64,000 nt of DNA from Endoryza sp044226045 (GTDB lineage Bacteria; Bacteroidota; Bacteroidia; Chitinophagales; Chitinophagaceae): NCBI GenBank assembly GCA_044226045.1, contig JBGAHR010000009.1:1-64000 (forward strand), read 5' to 3'. Numbering within the stretch: position 1 is the stretch's first letter; every line of letters begins with the position of its first letter. Under the pieces are notes generated by a model. That model worked only from the letters and a program-made list of their open reading frames with translations, searched no databases and was not told the DNA's origin. Made by a program: the position numbers and the translations under genes. This document shows, one piece after another, positions 42,770-51,096 of this stretch.

Positions 42770-43801
42770 CTAAGCGATGGTCCAGGTTTCGTTACCCCGA
42801 AGTAATTTGTCGAGATCACCCTTGCCTTTGGAAGATATGATCGTATCGATCTGTTTTTGCAGGCTGTCTTCATAACAGGCGCGTTCCGTTTCATAAAAAA
42901 CGCCAAACGGACGTGGAAGATGGCCTTCAATACGAGGGTCATCAAAAAGACGCACCAGTATCTGAGCCTTGTAAAAATCCTTCTCGTCATGTACCCAGCA
43001 ATCATCGGCCGAAGCGCCGGCTTCGAGGTCTACGATGACCGGTTTGAATCCATCGAGCTTGATTCCTTTGGTTTTATTGGGTCCAAACAACAGGGGTTTG
43101 CCCTGTTCCAGGAATAAGGTATTATCGGCCTTGGTTCCTTTTTCGGTAAATAATTCGAAGGCGCCATCATTAAAGATGTTGCAGTTCTGGTAGATTTCCA
43201 GGAACGAAGCTCCTTTGTGTTTATGGCTCCGGACCAGCATGTCCTGCAGGTGTTTGGGATCGCGATCCATGCTGCGGGCAACAAAACTGGCATCCGCTCC
43301 CAATGCCAAAGCCAGCGGATTGAATGGATGGTCGATACTGCCATAAGGCGTCGATTTGGTCACCTTGCTCTCTTCAGAGGTAGGCGAATACTGACCCTTG
43401 GTCAATCCGTATATCTGGTTGTTGAACAACAACACATTGACATCGAAATTGCGACGAAGCAAATGAATGGTATGATTTCCACCGATACTGAGGCCATCAC
43501 CATCTCCGGTAACGATCCATACGCTCAGCTCGGGCCGTGCGGCCTTTAATCCGGAGGCTACGGCCGTCGCTCTTCCATGGATCGAGTGCATACCGTAAGT
43601 ATTCATATAATAAGGAAAGCGGCTGCTGCAGCCGATTCCGGAAACGATCACGATATTCTCCCTGGGAACACCCAATGAAGGCATCACTTTTTGAACCTGT
43701 GCCAGTATGGAATAGTCGCCACAACCGGGACACCAACGCACTTCCTGGTCTGTTGCAAAATCTTTGGCTGTTAATGGCTGTGCAACTGTTGAATCGCTCA
43801 T
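42770..43801 (-). CDS. korB: 2-oxoacid:ferredoxin oxidoreductase, beta subunit
   Basis: The 343-residue thiamine-diphosphate-binding subunit has WCPGCGDYSILAQVQK (~30), GIGCSSRFPYYMNTYGMHSIHGRATAVASG (~55-85) and VTGDGDGLSIGGNHTIHLLRRN (~100) with the GDG...N ThDP motif. With the alpha subunit it oxidatively decarboxylates 2-oxoglutarate (or another 2-oxoacid) to the acyl-CoA, reducing ferredoxin. The alpha gene normally lies directly upstream but is absent here; the upstream neighbour is an AhpD-like gene. Substrate choice (kor or another) is inferred. Confidence 0.9.
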   Translation of the reverse strand: MSDSTVAQPLTAKDFATDQEVRWCPGCGDYSILAQVQKVMPSLGVPRENIVIVSGIGCSSRFPYYMNTYGMHSIHGRATAVASGLKAARPELSVWIVTGDGDGLSIGGNHTIHLLRRNFDVNVLLFNNQIYGLTKGQYSPTSEESKVTKSTPYGSIDHPFNPLALALGADASFVARSMDRDPKHLQDMLVRSHKHKGASFLEIYQNCNIFNDGAFELFTEKGTKADNTLFLEQGKPLLFGPNKTKGIKLDGFKPVIVDLEAGASADDCWVHDEKDFYKAQILVRLFDDPRIEGHLPRPFGVFYETERACYEDSLQKQIDTIISSKGKGDLDKLLRGNETWTIA

Positions 43802-43856
43802 AAGTATAGATTATAATCAAATTTACTGAAAAGAATGGAATGGAAGATGAGCCTGA

Positions 43857-44201
43857 TCATCCCGCGATCAGCTCCTCCCAGTATTCAGCCGCCCGGCGGG
43901 TATGAGGTATCACAATGGTACCGCCTACAATATTGGCTACAGCGAAAATTTCATACATCTGGCTGGTGTTTACGCCCAGCTCATGACATTTTCCCAGGTG
44001 ATACTTAATACAATCATCGCATCGTAAAACCATACTGGCCACCAGGCCCAGCATTTCCTTGGTTTTTTTATCGAGCGCTCCGTCTTCATAAGTGTTGGTA
44101 TCGAGGTTCCAAAGCCTTTTCATTACCAGGTTGTTCTTTGATAGAATCACTTCATTCATGCGCTCGCGGTAGTCGTTGAATTCATTAACCAGATTTCCCA
44201 T
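43857..44201 (-). CDS. Carboxymuconolactone decarboxylase-family (AhpD-like) protein
   Basis: The 114-residue alpha-helical protein has KTKEMLGLVASMVLRCDDCIKYHLGKCHELG. The CxxC followed by H is the AhpD-type redox/proton-relay motif. Such proteins are peroxidase-linked reductants or decarboxylase-like enzymes. It lies 55 nt upstream of korB on the same strand, where the alpha subunit would be expected; a protective role for the oxygen-sensitive oxidoreductase is a guess. Confidence 0.88.
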   Translation of the reverse strand: MGNLVNEFNDYRERMNEVILSKNNLVMKRLWNLDTNTYEDGALDKKTKEMLGLVASMVLRCDDCIKYHLGKCHELGVNTSQMYEIFAVANIVGGTIVIPHTRRAAEYWEELIAG

Positions 44202-44361
44202 TGATGGTGATTTTTATTGTCTGTAATATTTCGAGGTAGTAATAACGAAACTACTATCTGCTGTTGGTGAAATACAACAGCAGGCCGACAAAGTTCGCCA
44301 TTTTCAACCCTCTTTCCGTAAATTTAAAACCTGCATCTTTCTATCAACCAAAACAGACATC

Positions 44362-45522
44362 ATGAAAAAGCTTGCTATCCTCCTCATTGGTTCAATGGCC
44401 TTTTCGGCCGCCTGGTCTCAACAAAAATTCAATGGCATCGATGTAAACATGGGAAACCTCTATCGAGTTTCCGATGCCAAAAGCAGGAGTATCAGTCCGG
44501 AAAATTTTAATGGAGAGAAAGGCAAGGGCGGTATGGCAACCACTGGCACCGGCTCAGGTCCTTCCCGCGACCTGGGTCAGGGATGGAAAGTGAGCCCCAG
44601 CGTTCGCATCAAGTCGAAAACAACCTATACCGTTGCTGAAATTGATGGACCCGGCTCCATTCAGCATATCTGGATGACCCCTACGGGCAACTGGCGTTGG
44701 TCAATCCTTCGCTTCTATTGGGATGATGAAAAAGAACCTTCGGTGGAAGTACCGGTGGGCGATTTCTTTGGAATGGGATGGGGTCAGTATTCAAAACTTA
44801 CTTCCCTCGCGGTAAACGTCAATCCCGGCAGCGCTTTCAACTGCTACTGGCCGATGCCTTTCCGCAAGAAATGCCGCATCACAATGGAAAATATCGCCAA
44901 CGAAGATATGATCCTCTATTACCAGGTTGACTATATACTCACAGAAGTGCCCAATGACGCGGCTTATTTTCATGCGCAATTCCGCCGAACCAATCCCCTT
45001 CCCTATAAAGAAGTATACACACTGGTAGATGGCATCAAGGGTAAAGGTCACTATGTAGGAACTTATATGGCCTGGGGTGTGCACAACAATGGCTGGTGGG
45101 GAGAAGGCGAGATCAAATTCTTCATGGATGGCGATACTGAATACCCCACCATTTGCGGCACGGGTACCGAAGACTATTTCTGCGGCTCCTACGATTTTGA
45201 TACCCGGAGAAAAATTTCGCCGGGAGTGGAAGTAGTGGACTATACGGAATTCAATACGCCTTACGCGGGCCTGCCACAGGTGATCAAGGGAGATGGTCAT
45301 TACCAGGTGATGCAGCGATTTGGATTATACCGCTGGCACATCAACGATCCGATCCGTTTCGACAAAGATCTTAAAGTAACCATTCAGGCGCTCGGCTGGA
45401 GAGAGGGAGGCCGGTATCTTCCCCTGCAGGATGATATCGCATCAGTTGTATTCTGGTACCAACTGGAACCGCACGTCAAATTCCCGACATTGCCTGACAA
45501 AGATAAACTCGAGGTTAACTAG
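44362..45522 (+). CDS. GH172-family (DUF2961) glycoside hydrolase
   Basis: The 386-residue exported protein has a signal peptide (MKKLAILLIGSMAFSAAWS). It shows DUF2961 features: GSIQHIWMT, LRFYWDDEKEPSVEVPVGDFFG, MPFRKKCRITMEN and GTGTEDYFCGSYDF, the last carrying a conserved glutamate. DUF2961 is now GH172; characterised members cleave difructose dianhydride or alpha-D-arabinofuranosides. No SusCD pair is adjacent, so it is not in a typical polysaccharide-utilisation locus. The S9 peptidase gene follows 42 nt downstream. Confidence 0.88.
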   Translation: MKKLAILLIGSMAFSAAWSQQKFNGIDVNMGNLYRVSDAKSRSISPENFNGEKGKGGMATTGTGSGPSRDLGQGWKVSPSVRIKSKTTYTVAEIDGPGSIQHIWMTPTGNWRWSILRFYWDDEKEPSVEVPVGDFFGMGWGQYSKLTSLAVNVNPGSAFNCYWPMPFRKKCRITMENIANEDMILYYQVDYILTEVPNDAAYFHAQFRRTNPLPYKEVYTLVDGIKGKGHYVGTYMAWGVHNNGWWGEGEIKFFMDGDTEYPTICGTGTEDYFCGSYDFDTRRKISPGVEVVDYTEFNTPYAGLPQVIKGDGHYQVMQRFGLYRWHINDPIRFDKDLKVTIQALGWREGGRYLPLQDDIASVVFWYQLEPHVKFPTLPDKDKLEVN

Positions 45523-45564
45523 ATTTGATTGTCCTATTCATTCATCAATCTCAAAACTGGCTTT

Positions 45565-47718
45565 ATGAGAAGAGTCGTCGCATTCGTGATTACTGTATTT
45601 GTTACGCAGTTATTGTTCGCCCAAAACGGAAAGGAATTGATCAAAGTGACCGATATGCTGAAGATCAAAAGCATCGGTTCCGTTGCACTCAATGGAGATG
45701 GAAGCAAAGCCGTATTTACTGTTACGACTATTGAACCCGAAGAAAGCAAATGGGAATACAAATACGTTACACAATTATGGATAGCGAATACGGATGGCAG
45801 CAGTGCTCCCCGTCAACTGACCTTTTCGAGGGATGGCGCTTCGCAGCCCGCCTGGAGTCCCGACGGCAGGAGTGTTGTATTTGTGAGAGCCGCTGATGGA
45901 AAAGCGCAGCTCTTTCAACTCATGCTGGATGGTGGCGAACCTGTTCAGTTAACCAAATACAAGTATGGCGCCTTTTCTCCGAGATGGAGCCCCGATGGAA
46001 AGCAATTGCTGTTCAGCAGCAGCATTTCTCTGAAGGATATGCTGACCGATACCAGCCTCAATCCCCGAAAAGAAATTCCCAGCTGGAACTTTGAAAAGCC
46101 CGGCTTTGCCAAAAATGAAAACCTGCTGTCCAATTCCGCCAAAGCGGATCCGGATGGTTCGCTGGAGGAAGTAAGAGCCTACCTGGATAACAATGAAAAA
46201 GACAGAAAAGCAAAAGTGCTCAACAAACTGCAGTTCCAGGGCGAAGCATCCACCTCGTCGGATATCAGCTTTTCACATATATTCATTGTTGATGCAATAC
46301 CGGGAGCCACGCCTCGCCAGATCACGCGTGGATTTTATAGTTTCTCCAATGCGCAGTTTATCAATGGTACGAATCAACTGATGATCGAAGGAAATACCAA
46401 TGATTCGATCCATCCCGACCGCACACTCGAAAATGAAATATTCACGATCAACTTCGATGGAAGCAATCTTCGCAAACTGCTGGGCAGAGCGGATTACACA
46501 TTCAATGGCGCTTCTGTTTCTCCTTCCGGAAAATGGATGGTTGTTCAGCATGGTCCCACCAGTTTTGTTTCGGTTCCCACTCTTTCCCTGCTACCTGTTG
46601 GCGGTTCGGAAAAAGATATGGTGACGATTCCTTACGATCGAAATAAAGGTGGCATTACCTGGAGCGATGATGAAAAAACAATCTGGTTCACTGCCCAGAG
46701 TAATGGAGGAGCAGTACTGGCCAGGGTTGATGTCAACTCACGCAAAGTGGAAAACCTGACCGACTTCAACAGTGGGGTCGGCTCCTATGCGATTGTAAAA
46801 AACAAACTGGTCTATGTAAAAACAGAAGTAGCCAGTCCCTTTGAACTATACGCGGCAACGGCGGATGCCAAAAATCCGGTTCGTCTCAGCTCCTTCAATA
46901 CTGAATGGCTGCAAAACAAAAAGCTGATCATGCCTGAAAAGCATGAATTCAAAAACGAGAAGGGACTGACAGTCGAATACTGGGTGATGAAGCCCGCTAA
47001 TTATGAGCCCGGGAAGAAATTTCCGCTCCTCTTGCAGATTCATGGTGGTCCGTCTGCCATGTGGGGACCCGGTGAAAGCAGTATGTGGCATGAGTTTCAG
47101 TTCTGGACAGCAAAAGGATATGGTGTGGTTTACAGCAATCCCCGTGGTTCAGGCGGATATGGTTTGAATTTCCTGAAAGCGAATATCAACGACTGGGGGA
47201 ATGGCCCGATGAATGATGTGCTGACGGCATTGAATAAAACTGTTGCAGAAGGTTGGGCAGATACTTCCAAACTGACCGTTACCGGTGGGTCCTATGCGGG
47301 TTACCTGATTGGCTATATCATTGGTCATGATAAAAGATTCAAAGCGGCCTGCAGCCAGCGAGGGGTGTACGATTTGAGAACCTTCTTCGGAGAAGGTAAT
47401 GCCTGGCGACTGGTGCCAAACTATTTTGGCGGCTATCCCTGGGAGAAAAAAACTTTTGATATCCTCGAACGCGAGTCACCCATCAATTATGTGCAGAACA
47501 TCACCACTCCGTATATCATGTTCCATGGAGAAAACGATCTGCGTACCGGTGTAATCCAGGGAGAAGAAATGTACAAGAGTTTGAAAGTACTCGGCAGACC
47601 CGTGGAATACGTTCGTCATCCCGGTGCTACGCACGAAATCACCAGAAGCGGAAACAACCGCCAGCGAATAGACCAGATGCTGAGAGCCTGGGAGTTTTTT
47701 GAAAGATTCCTGAAATAG
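45565..47718 (+). CDS. S9-family prolyl oligopeptidase, exported
   Basis: The 717-residue protein starts at 45565 with a signal peptide (RRVVAFVITVFVTQLLFAQ). A WD40/TolB-like beta-propeller (~30-420; RQLTFSRDGASQPAWSPDG, PRWSPDGKQLLFSS) is followed by an alpha/beta-hydrolase domain. The catalytic triad is GGSYAG serine (~576), HGENDLRTG aspartate (~657) and GATHEI histidine (~689). It trims short peptides in the periplasm. An inverted-arm repeat element follows 4 nt after the stop. Confidence 0.93.
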   Translation: MRRVVAFVITVFVTQLLFAQNGKELIKVTDMLKIKSIGSVALNGDGSKAVFTVTTIEPEESKWEYKYVTQLWIANTDGSSAPRQLTFSRDGASQPAWSPDGRSVVFVRAADGKAQLFQLMLDGGEPVQLTKYKYGAFSPRWSPDGKQLLFSSSISLKDMLTDTSLNPRKEIPSWNFEKPGFAKNENLLSNSAKADPDGSLEEVRAYLDNNEKDRKAKVLNKLQFQGEASTSSDISFSHIFIVDAIPGATPRQITRGFYSFSNAQFINGTNQLMIEGNTNDSIHPDRTLENEIFTINFDGSNLRKLLGRADYTFNGASVSPSGKWMVVQHGPTSFVSVPTLSLLPVGGSEKDMVTIPYDRNKGGITWSDDEKTIWFTAQSNGGAVLARVDVNSRKVENLTDFNSGVGSYAIVKNKLVYVKTEVASPFELYAATADAKNPVRLSSFNTEWLQNKKLIMPEKHEFKNEKGLTVEYWVMKPANYEPGKKFPLLLQIHGGPSAMWGPGESSMWHEFQFWTAKGYGVVYSNPRGSGGYGLNFLKANINDWGNGPMNDVLTALNKTVAEGWADTSKLTVTGGSYAGYLIGYIIGHDKRFKAACSQRGVYDLRTFFGEGNAWRLVPNYFGGYPWEKKTFDILERESPINYVQNITTPYIMFHGENDLRTGVIQGEEMYKSLKVLGRPVEYVRHPGATHEITRSGNNRQRIDQMLRAWEFFERFLK

Positions 47719-47721
47719 ACG

Positions 47722-47880
47722 CATTTATGGTTTATCGTTTATGGTTTATCGTTTCACGTTCTTTTTAGGGTAGAGGGTTTTAAACTTTTGTCAAATCTCT
47801 ATTTACGGTATTATAGGGCATTGACAGCGAAGCAACTTTAAACGATAAACGTGAAACGATAAACCATAAACGATAAACGC
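47722..47880. repeat. Inverted-arm intergenic element 2, with conserved core
   Basis: The 17-bp arms GTTTATCGTTTCACGTT (47744-47760) and AACGTGAAACGATAAAC (47848-47864) are perfectly inverted, with further TTTATGGTTTATCG-type arms outside. The core (about 47762-47815) includes GTAGAGGGTTTT and ACTTTTGTCAAATCTCT. The same core with the same arms occurs at 50475-50609. It lies directly after the S9 peptidase gene. Confidence 0.88.
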
Positions 47881-47881
47881 C

Positions 47882-47899
47882 TGTAGTGTATTCACTACA
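47882..47899. promoter_or_regulatory. Perfect short palindrome, possible operator
   Basis: TGTAGTG-TATT-CACTACA has 7-bp perfect arms. It follows the repeat element and precedes a 367-bp stretch without a gene. It may be a repressor site for the gene at 48267 or simply the edge of the repeat; no regulator is adjacent. Confidence 0.35.
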
Positions 47900-48266
47900 C
47901 TAAGTCCTGTATAAAAAAGACTATTCTTTCACAAAATGAACTATTTAAAAGGGCCTTTCTGCGCCGTTACTTTGTGTTATCAAACTGGTTGATCATGACG
48001 GCCGGTTTGGTGGTTAAGGCTCTGATTTTTTTTGGTTAAGTGATTTTTTCGTTCCGTCCCTGAAGCAGTTGATGTATCTCTGAAACTTATTTTATCTGGT
48101 AAAGGACCGACCCATTATTTTTTGTTAAGGCCTGATTTTTAACCCCTACCCCCCTTTTTTTCCCTTTTTAGACCCGACCCCGTGTCCCTGTGTTACTAAC
48201 ATCCGTGCCCCTTTACATCCGGCCCTGTGAGACAAAATCCATTTTATCCTTAAAAGCCCGATTAAG
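47900..48266. other. 367-bp intergenic region, no gene seen
   Basis: TTACTTTG at about 47971 resembles a -7 box with one base missing. Further on are T-rich tracts, GGTTAAG repeats (about 48014 and 48036) and a C-rich run (48140-48155). No coding frame with plausible composition was found. It may be a long leader of the mini-kinase-like gene. Confidence 0.45.
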
Positions 48267-48692
48267 ATGAAAGATGACACTTTTCTACCTGAATCACTGG
48301 CAAACCAGTACCTGAAGAACATTGTAAGCCAGTTATCAGCGAGTTTCATGCCGCTGACCCTGCAACGCCGCAGTTTTATTGTGAACCACATTTCCCCCGA
48401 CATTTCACTTGGACGAAACCAGGATATTGTTTCTCATACATTGGGAAACCTCCTGCAGAATGTAATCTCGTTAACCCGCGAGCAGTGCATCCAGGTGTTT
48501 GCCGATGCAACCGGCGCCACAACCATCAGCGTTCATTGCGTTGATCCGGAATTCTGCGATAGTCTTGCCGAAAAAAATTCACTGGTTCAAAAAGAAATTC
48601 GCCCACTGGGCGGCTCGATCCAAATGAGTATTGACAAGGATCGGGGTACCTCTGTAACGCTAAGCCTACAATCACCATCAGAAGCGGCCTGA
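48267..48692 (+). CDS. Degenerate histidine-kinase-ATPase-like mini-protein
   Basis: The 141-residue protein has no signal peptide or membrane helix. Residues ~50-75 (DIVSHTLGNLLQNVISLTRE) resemble the N-box helix of GHKL ATPases. The C-terminal strand set GGSIQMSIDKDRGTSVTLSL resembles the last sheet of HATPase_c. The glycine-rich G1 (DxGxG) and G2 boxes are missing and replaced by VHCVDPEFCDSLAEKNSLVQ. No DHp or sensor domain exists. Similar small proteins seem to occur in Chitinophagaceae; binding a kinase or receiver without hydrolysing ATP is conceivable. Function unknown. Confidence 0.6.
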   Translation: MKDDTFLPESLANQYLKNIVSQLSASFMPLTLQRRSFIVNHISPDISLGRNQDIVSHTLGNLLQNVISLTREQCIQVFADATGATTISVHCVDPEFCDSLAEKNSLVQKEIRPLGGSIQMSIDKDRGTSVTLSLQSPSEAA

Positions 48693-48706
48693 CCGCCGCT
48701 TCTTTT
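48680..48706 (+). terminator. Terminator hairpin spanning the stop codon
   Basis: AGAAGCGGC (48680-48688) pairs perfectly with GCCGCTTCT (48695-48703), then TTTTG. The TGA stop codon of the mini-protein lies at the loop, so the stem begins inside the coding sequence. Confidence 0.75.
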
Positions 48707-48715
48707 GCTTTTCTT

Positions 48716-49945
48716 TCAGCTTCCGGCAACCGCATGTTTCTCCCTGTAAAGCGTTCGATAAGCCAGCCATGCGCTGATAACCATCAGCAGCGCACCCGCA
48801 AAAAACGGAATGCCTGGTAAATGAACCGGTGCATTTTTGCTGGTGAAATAAGCAAAGAGATTGGTCATGATGAGCGGGCCGATAATGGAAGTAAGACTGA
48901 TCAGGCTGGTGAGAGCGCCCTGTAATTCTCCCTGTTCGTTGGCGGGTACATGGGTGGAAATAATTCCCTGCAATGCCGGGCCCGCAATTCCTCCCATACA
49001 ATACACAATGGTAAACGCATACATCATCCATCCCAGGGTGGCGATGCCGAATAAGATCATCCCCAAAGCATATAAAAGTATTCCGAGATAAATACTTTTT
49101 TCCTGTCCCAGCAACGGTATGGTTTTCCGGATCAATAATCCCTGTACCAGTCCCACACATAATCCCACCACCGCCAGGGAAATACCGACTTCCGTTTCGT
49201 GCCAGTTGAATTTCTCCATACTATAATAACTCCAGGTACTTTGAACCGCATGTGATCCGAGGTAGATCAATGTCAATGAAGAAACCAGTCCGGCAATGGC
49301 AGGATATTTCTTCAACTGAAGCAGGGAGCCAACCGGATTGGCTCTTTTCCATTCGAACGGACGCCTGTTTTCTTTCGAAAGCGATTCGGGTAATACAAAG
49401 TATCCGTACAGCCAGTTAAGAAAACTAAGACCGGCGGCAACCATAAAGGGTACCCGCGGTCCCAATCCACCCAATAAACCCCCGATCAGGGGGCCCAGTA
49501 TGAAGCCTAATCCGAAAGCCGCACCAACGATGCCGAAGTTCTGCGCTCTTTTTTCAGGAGGACTCACATCAGCAATATAGGCGGTGGCCGTAGTGAAGCT
49601 TGCGCCGGTGATTCCGGAAATGATTCGTCCGATAAAAAGAAACAGCAAGGTAGGCGCGAAGGACATAAAGAGATAATCTATGGCGAATCCAAAAAGTGAA
49701 AAAAGTAAAACCGGTCTTCTGCCATAACGATCACTCAGGTTTCCCAATACCGGTGCGCAGATAAATTGCATGATGGCATAGGCGAAAACCAGATAGCCCC
49801 CATATCTCGAGGCAGTACTCAGATCACAGTGTTCCAGTTCCATGATGAGTTTCGGACTGACCGGAATAATAATCCCGAATCCAATCACATCAATAAGAAG
49901 GGTAACAAAGATAAATCCGACGGCAGCTTTCTTGTTGGATGGCAT
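48716..49945 (-). CDS. TCR/Tet-family MFS drug transporter
   Basis: The 409-residue protein has twelve helices. The MFS loop motif GNLSDRYGRRPVLLFSLFG lies between helices 2 and 3. GITGASFTTATAYIADVSPPEKRAQNFG in helices 4-5 is the motif C region of TetA-type antiporters. It exports a drug or metabolite in exchange for protons; tetracycline specificity cannot be claimed. No TetR-type regulator is adjacent. It converges on the mini-protein gene. Confidence 0.92.
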   Translation of the reverse strand: MPSNKKAAVGFIFVTLLIDVIGFGIIIPVSPKLIMELEHCDLSTASRYGGYLVFAYAIMQFICAPVLGNLSDRYGRRPVLLFSLFGFAIDYLFMSFAPTLLFLFIGRIISGITGASFTTATAYIADVSPPEKRAQNFGIVGAAFGLGFILGPLIGGLLGGLGPRVPFMVAAGLSFLNWLYGYFVLPESLSKENRRPFEWKRANPVGSLLQLKKYPAIAGLVSSLTLIYLGSHAVQSTWSYYSMEKFNWHETEVGISLAVVGLCVGLVQGLLIRKTIPLLGQEKSIYLGILLYALGMILFGIATLGWMMYAFTIVYCMGGIAGPALQGIISTHVPANEQGELQGALTSLISLTSIIGPLIMTNLFAYFTSKNAPVHLPGIPFFAGALLMVISAWLAYRTLYREKHAVAGS

Positions 49946-50064
49946 AACTGAATGGATAGAAGTTGAAGAAGGCTCTGCAAAGAAAAAGTCTTTTATTAAA
50001 AACGCTGGCAGATGTGAAAAAAAACGTCCAAGATTTTTGTATTTTCAATCTTAAACCAAATTGT

Positions 50065-50475
50065 ATGTTTCAGAAAAAACAACTGACTGTCGTATTAGGT
50101 TTGTCACTGATGGTGATTGTTGGTATTGCTGCCAGCCGCCCACCGCAGGAACAACCCAAGCGAAACCTGAAAGTGTTGCCCAAAAACCTTACCCATGAGC
50201 AACTGGATGCCGTTATGGATGAATGGAAATCTGCCCTGGGGGTAAAATGTAACTTTTGCCATGCATCCCGTGCCGATGATCCCCGCAAGCTCGATTTTGC
50301 CAGCGATGCCAAGCCGGAAAAGCAGATGGCCCGCAATATGTACAAGATGACCGGAAAGATCAATAAGAAATTCTTCAAGTTCAAAGCCGGAAAAGATACG
50401 GATGGAAAAGACATGGTAGCACCCATCTCCTGCAAAACCTGTCACCATGGAACGCCGCATCCGGAAAACAAATAG
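50065..50475 (+). CDS. Small diheme c-type cytochrome
   Basis: The 136-residue protein starts at 50065 with a signal peptide (FQKKQLTVVLGLSLMVIVGIA); frames upstream add residues with no family match. NLTHEQLDAVMDEWKSALGVKCNFCH (~65) and SCKTCHHGTPHPENK at the C-terminus hold two CxxCH sites. The layout matches the photosynthetic-reaction-centre-cytochrome-like small cytochromes common in non-phototrophic Bacteroidota and Acidobacteria. Its redox partner is unknown. An inverted-arm repeat follows immediately after the stop. Confidence 0.87.
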   Translation: MFQKKQLTVVLGLSLMVIVGIAASRPPQEQPKRNLKVLPKNLTHEQLDAVMDEWKSALGVKCNFCHASRADDPRKLDFASDAKPEKQMARNMYKMTGKINKKFFKFKAGKDTDGKDMVAPISCKTCHHGTPHPENK

Positions 50476-50609
50476 GTTTATCGTTTATCGTTTATCGTTT
50501 CACGTTCTTTTGAGAGTAGAGGGTTTTGAAACTTTTGTCAAATCTCTTTTTACAGTATTATTGGCCTCTGGTAATACAACGTGAAACGATAAACGATAAA
50601 CGATAAACC
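50475..50609. repeat. Inverted-arm intergenic element 3, with conserved core
   Basis: Arms GTTTATCGTTTCACGTT (50490-50506) and AACGTGAAACGATAAAC (50578-50594) are perfectly inverted and extended by more TTTATCG units. The core GTAGAGGGTTTTGAAAC and CTTTTGTCAAATCTCT matches element 2 at 47722-47880 with few differences. Like element 2 it sits directly after a plus-strand stop codon. Confidence 0.88.
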
Positions 50610-50611
50610 CA

Positions 50612-51016
50612 TTAAAGATCTATCGAATCATACACCACCACCTTGCTCCAGAGCATGGAGCATTCTTTTACAAAATTGAGGTGAATAGGATCGGTTTGAT
50701 AGCTGTCCTGTTCGGCGGGTGAATTGAAAAAAAGGCACCAGGAAACAGAATAGGAGCGATCTATCACATCCCGATTGGTGGGGGCGGGTACCCCGATATG
50801 ATGAGACGCAATGGTTTTTACTTTCGAAAGTTTTTTTAACCCCTCCACCAGTTTTTGCAAATCTTCCTTACTGTCGGGATTCTTTAACCAGAAATACACA
50901 TGGTGGATGAAAGTCTTTTTTTCTGCCATAGCTGTTGAGTTTTTAAAAGAAGAGGAAATAAGGCCAGCCGCCAAAGCCGCCTGACTAATAAATTTCCTGC
51001 GTGGAATGGGCTTCAT
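50612..51016 (-). CDS. Dabb-domain protein with twin-arginine leader
   Basis: The 134-residue protein starts at 51016 (MKPIPRRKFISQAALAAGLI) with a Tat-like leader. The mature part has the stress-responsive alpha/beta-barrel (Dabb, PF07876) pattern: KKTFIHHVYFWLKNPDSKEDL, KTIASHHIGVPA and SYSVSWCLFFNSPAEQDSYQTDP. Dabb proteins form small dimeric barrels; some act as cyclases or stress proteins. The role here is unknown. Confidence 0.87.
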   Translation of the reverse strand: MKPIPRRKFISQAALAAGLISSSFKNSTAMAEKKTFIHHVYFWLKNPDSKEDLQKLVEGLKKLSKVKTIASHHIGVPAPTNRDVIDRSYSVSWCLFFNSPAEQDSYQTDPIHLNFVKECSMLWSKVVVYDSIDL

Positions 51017-51046
51017 ATCAGATAGTATGAACAATGAAGATAATAA

Positions 51047-51078
51047 AAAAGCTTCTGACCCGAAGAGCCAGAAGCTTT
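51047..51078 (-). terminator. Terminator of the acyl-CoA dehydrogenase gene
   Basis: AAAGCTTCTG (51048-51057) pairs perfectly with CAGAAGCTTT (51069-51078). On the minus strand the stem is followed by TTTTTTATTATC. It lies ~20 nt beyond the dehydrogenase stop. Confidence 0.87.
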
Positions 51079-51096
51079 CCTGAATACTTTATCCCT

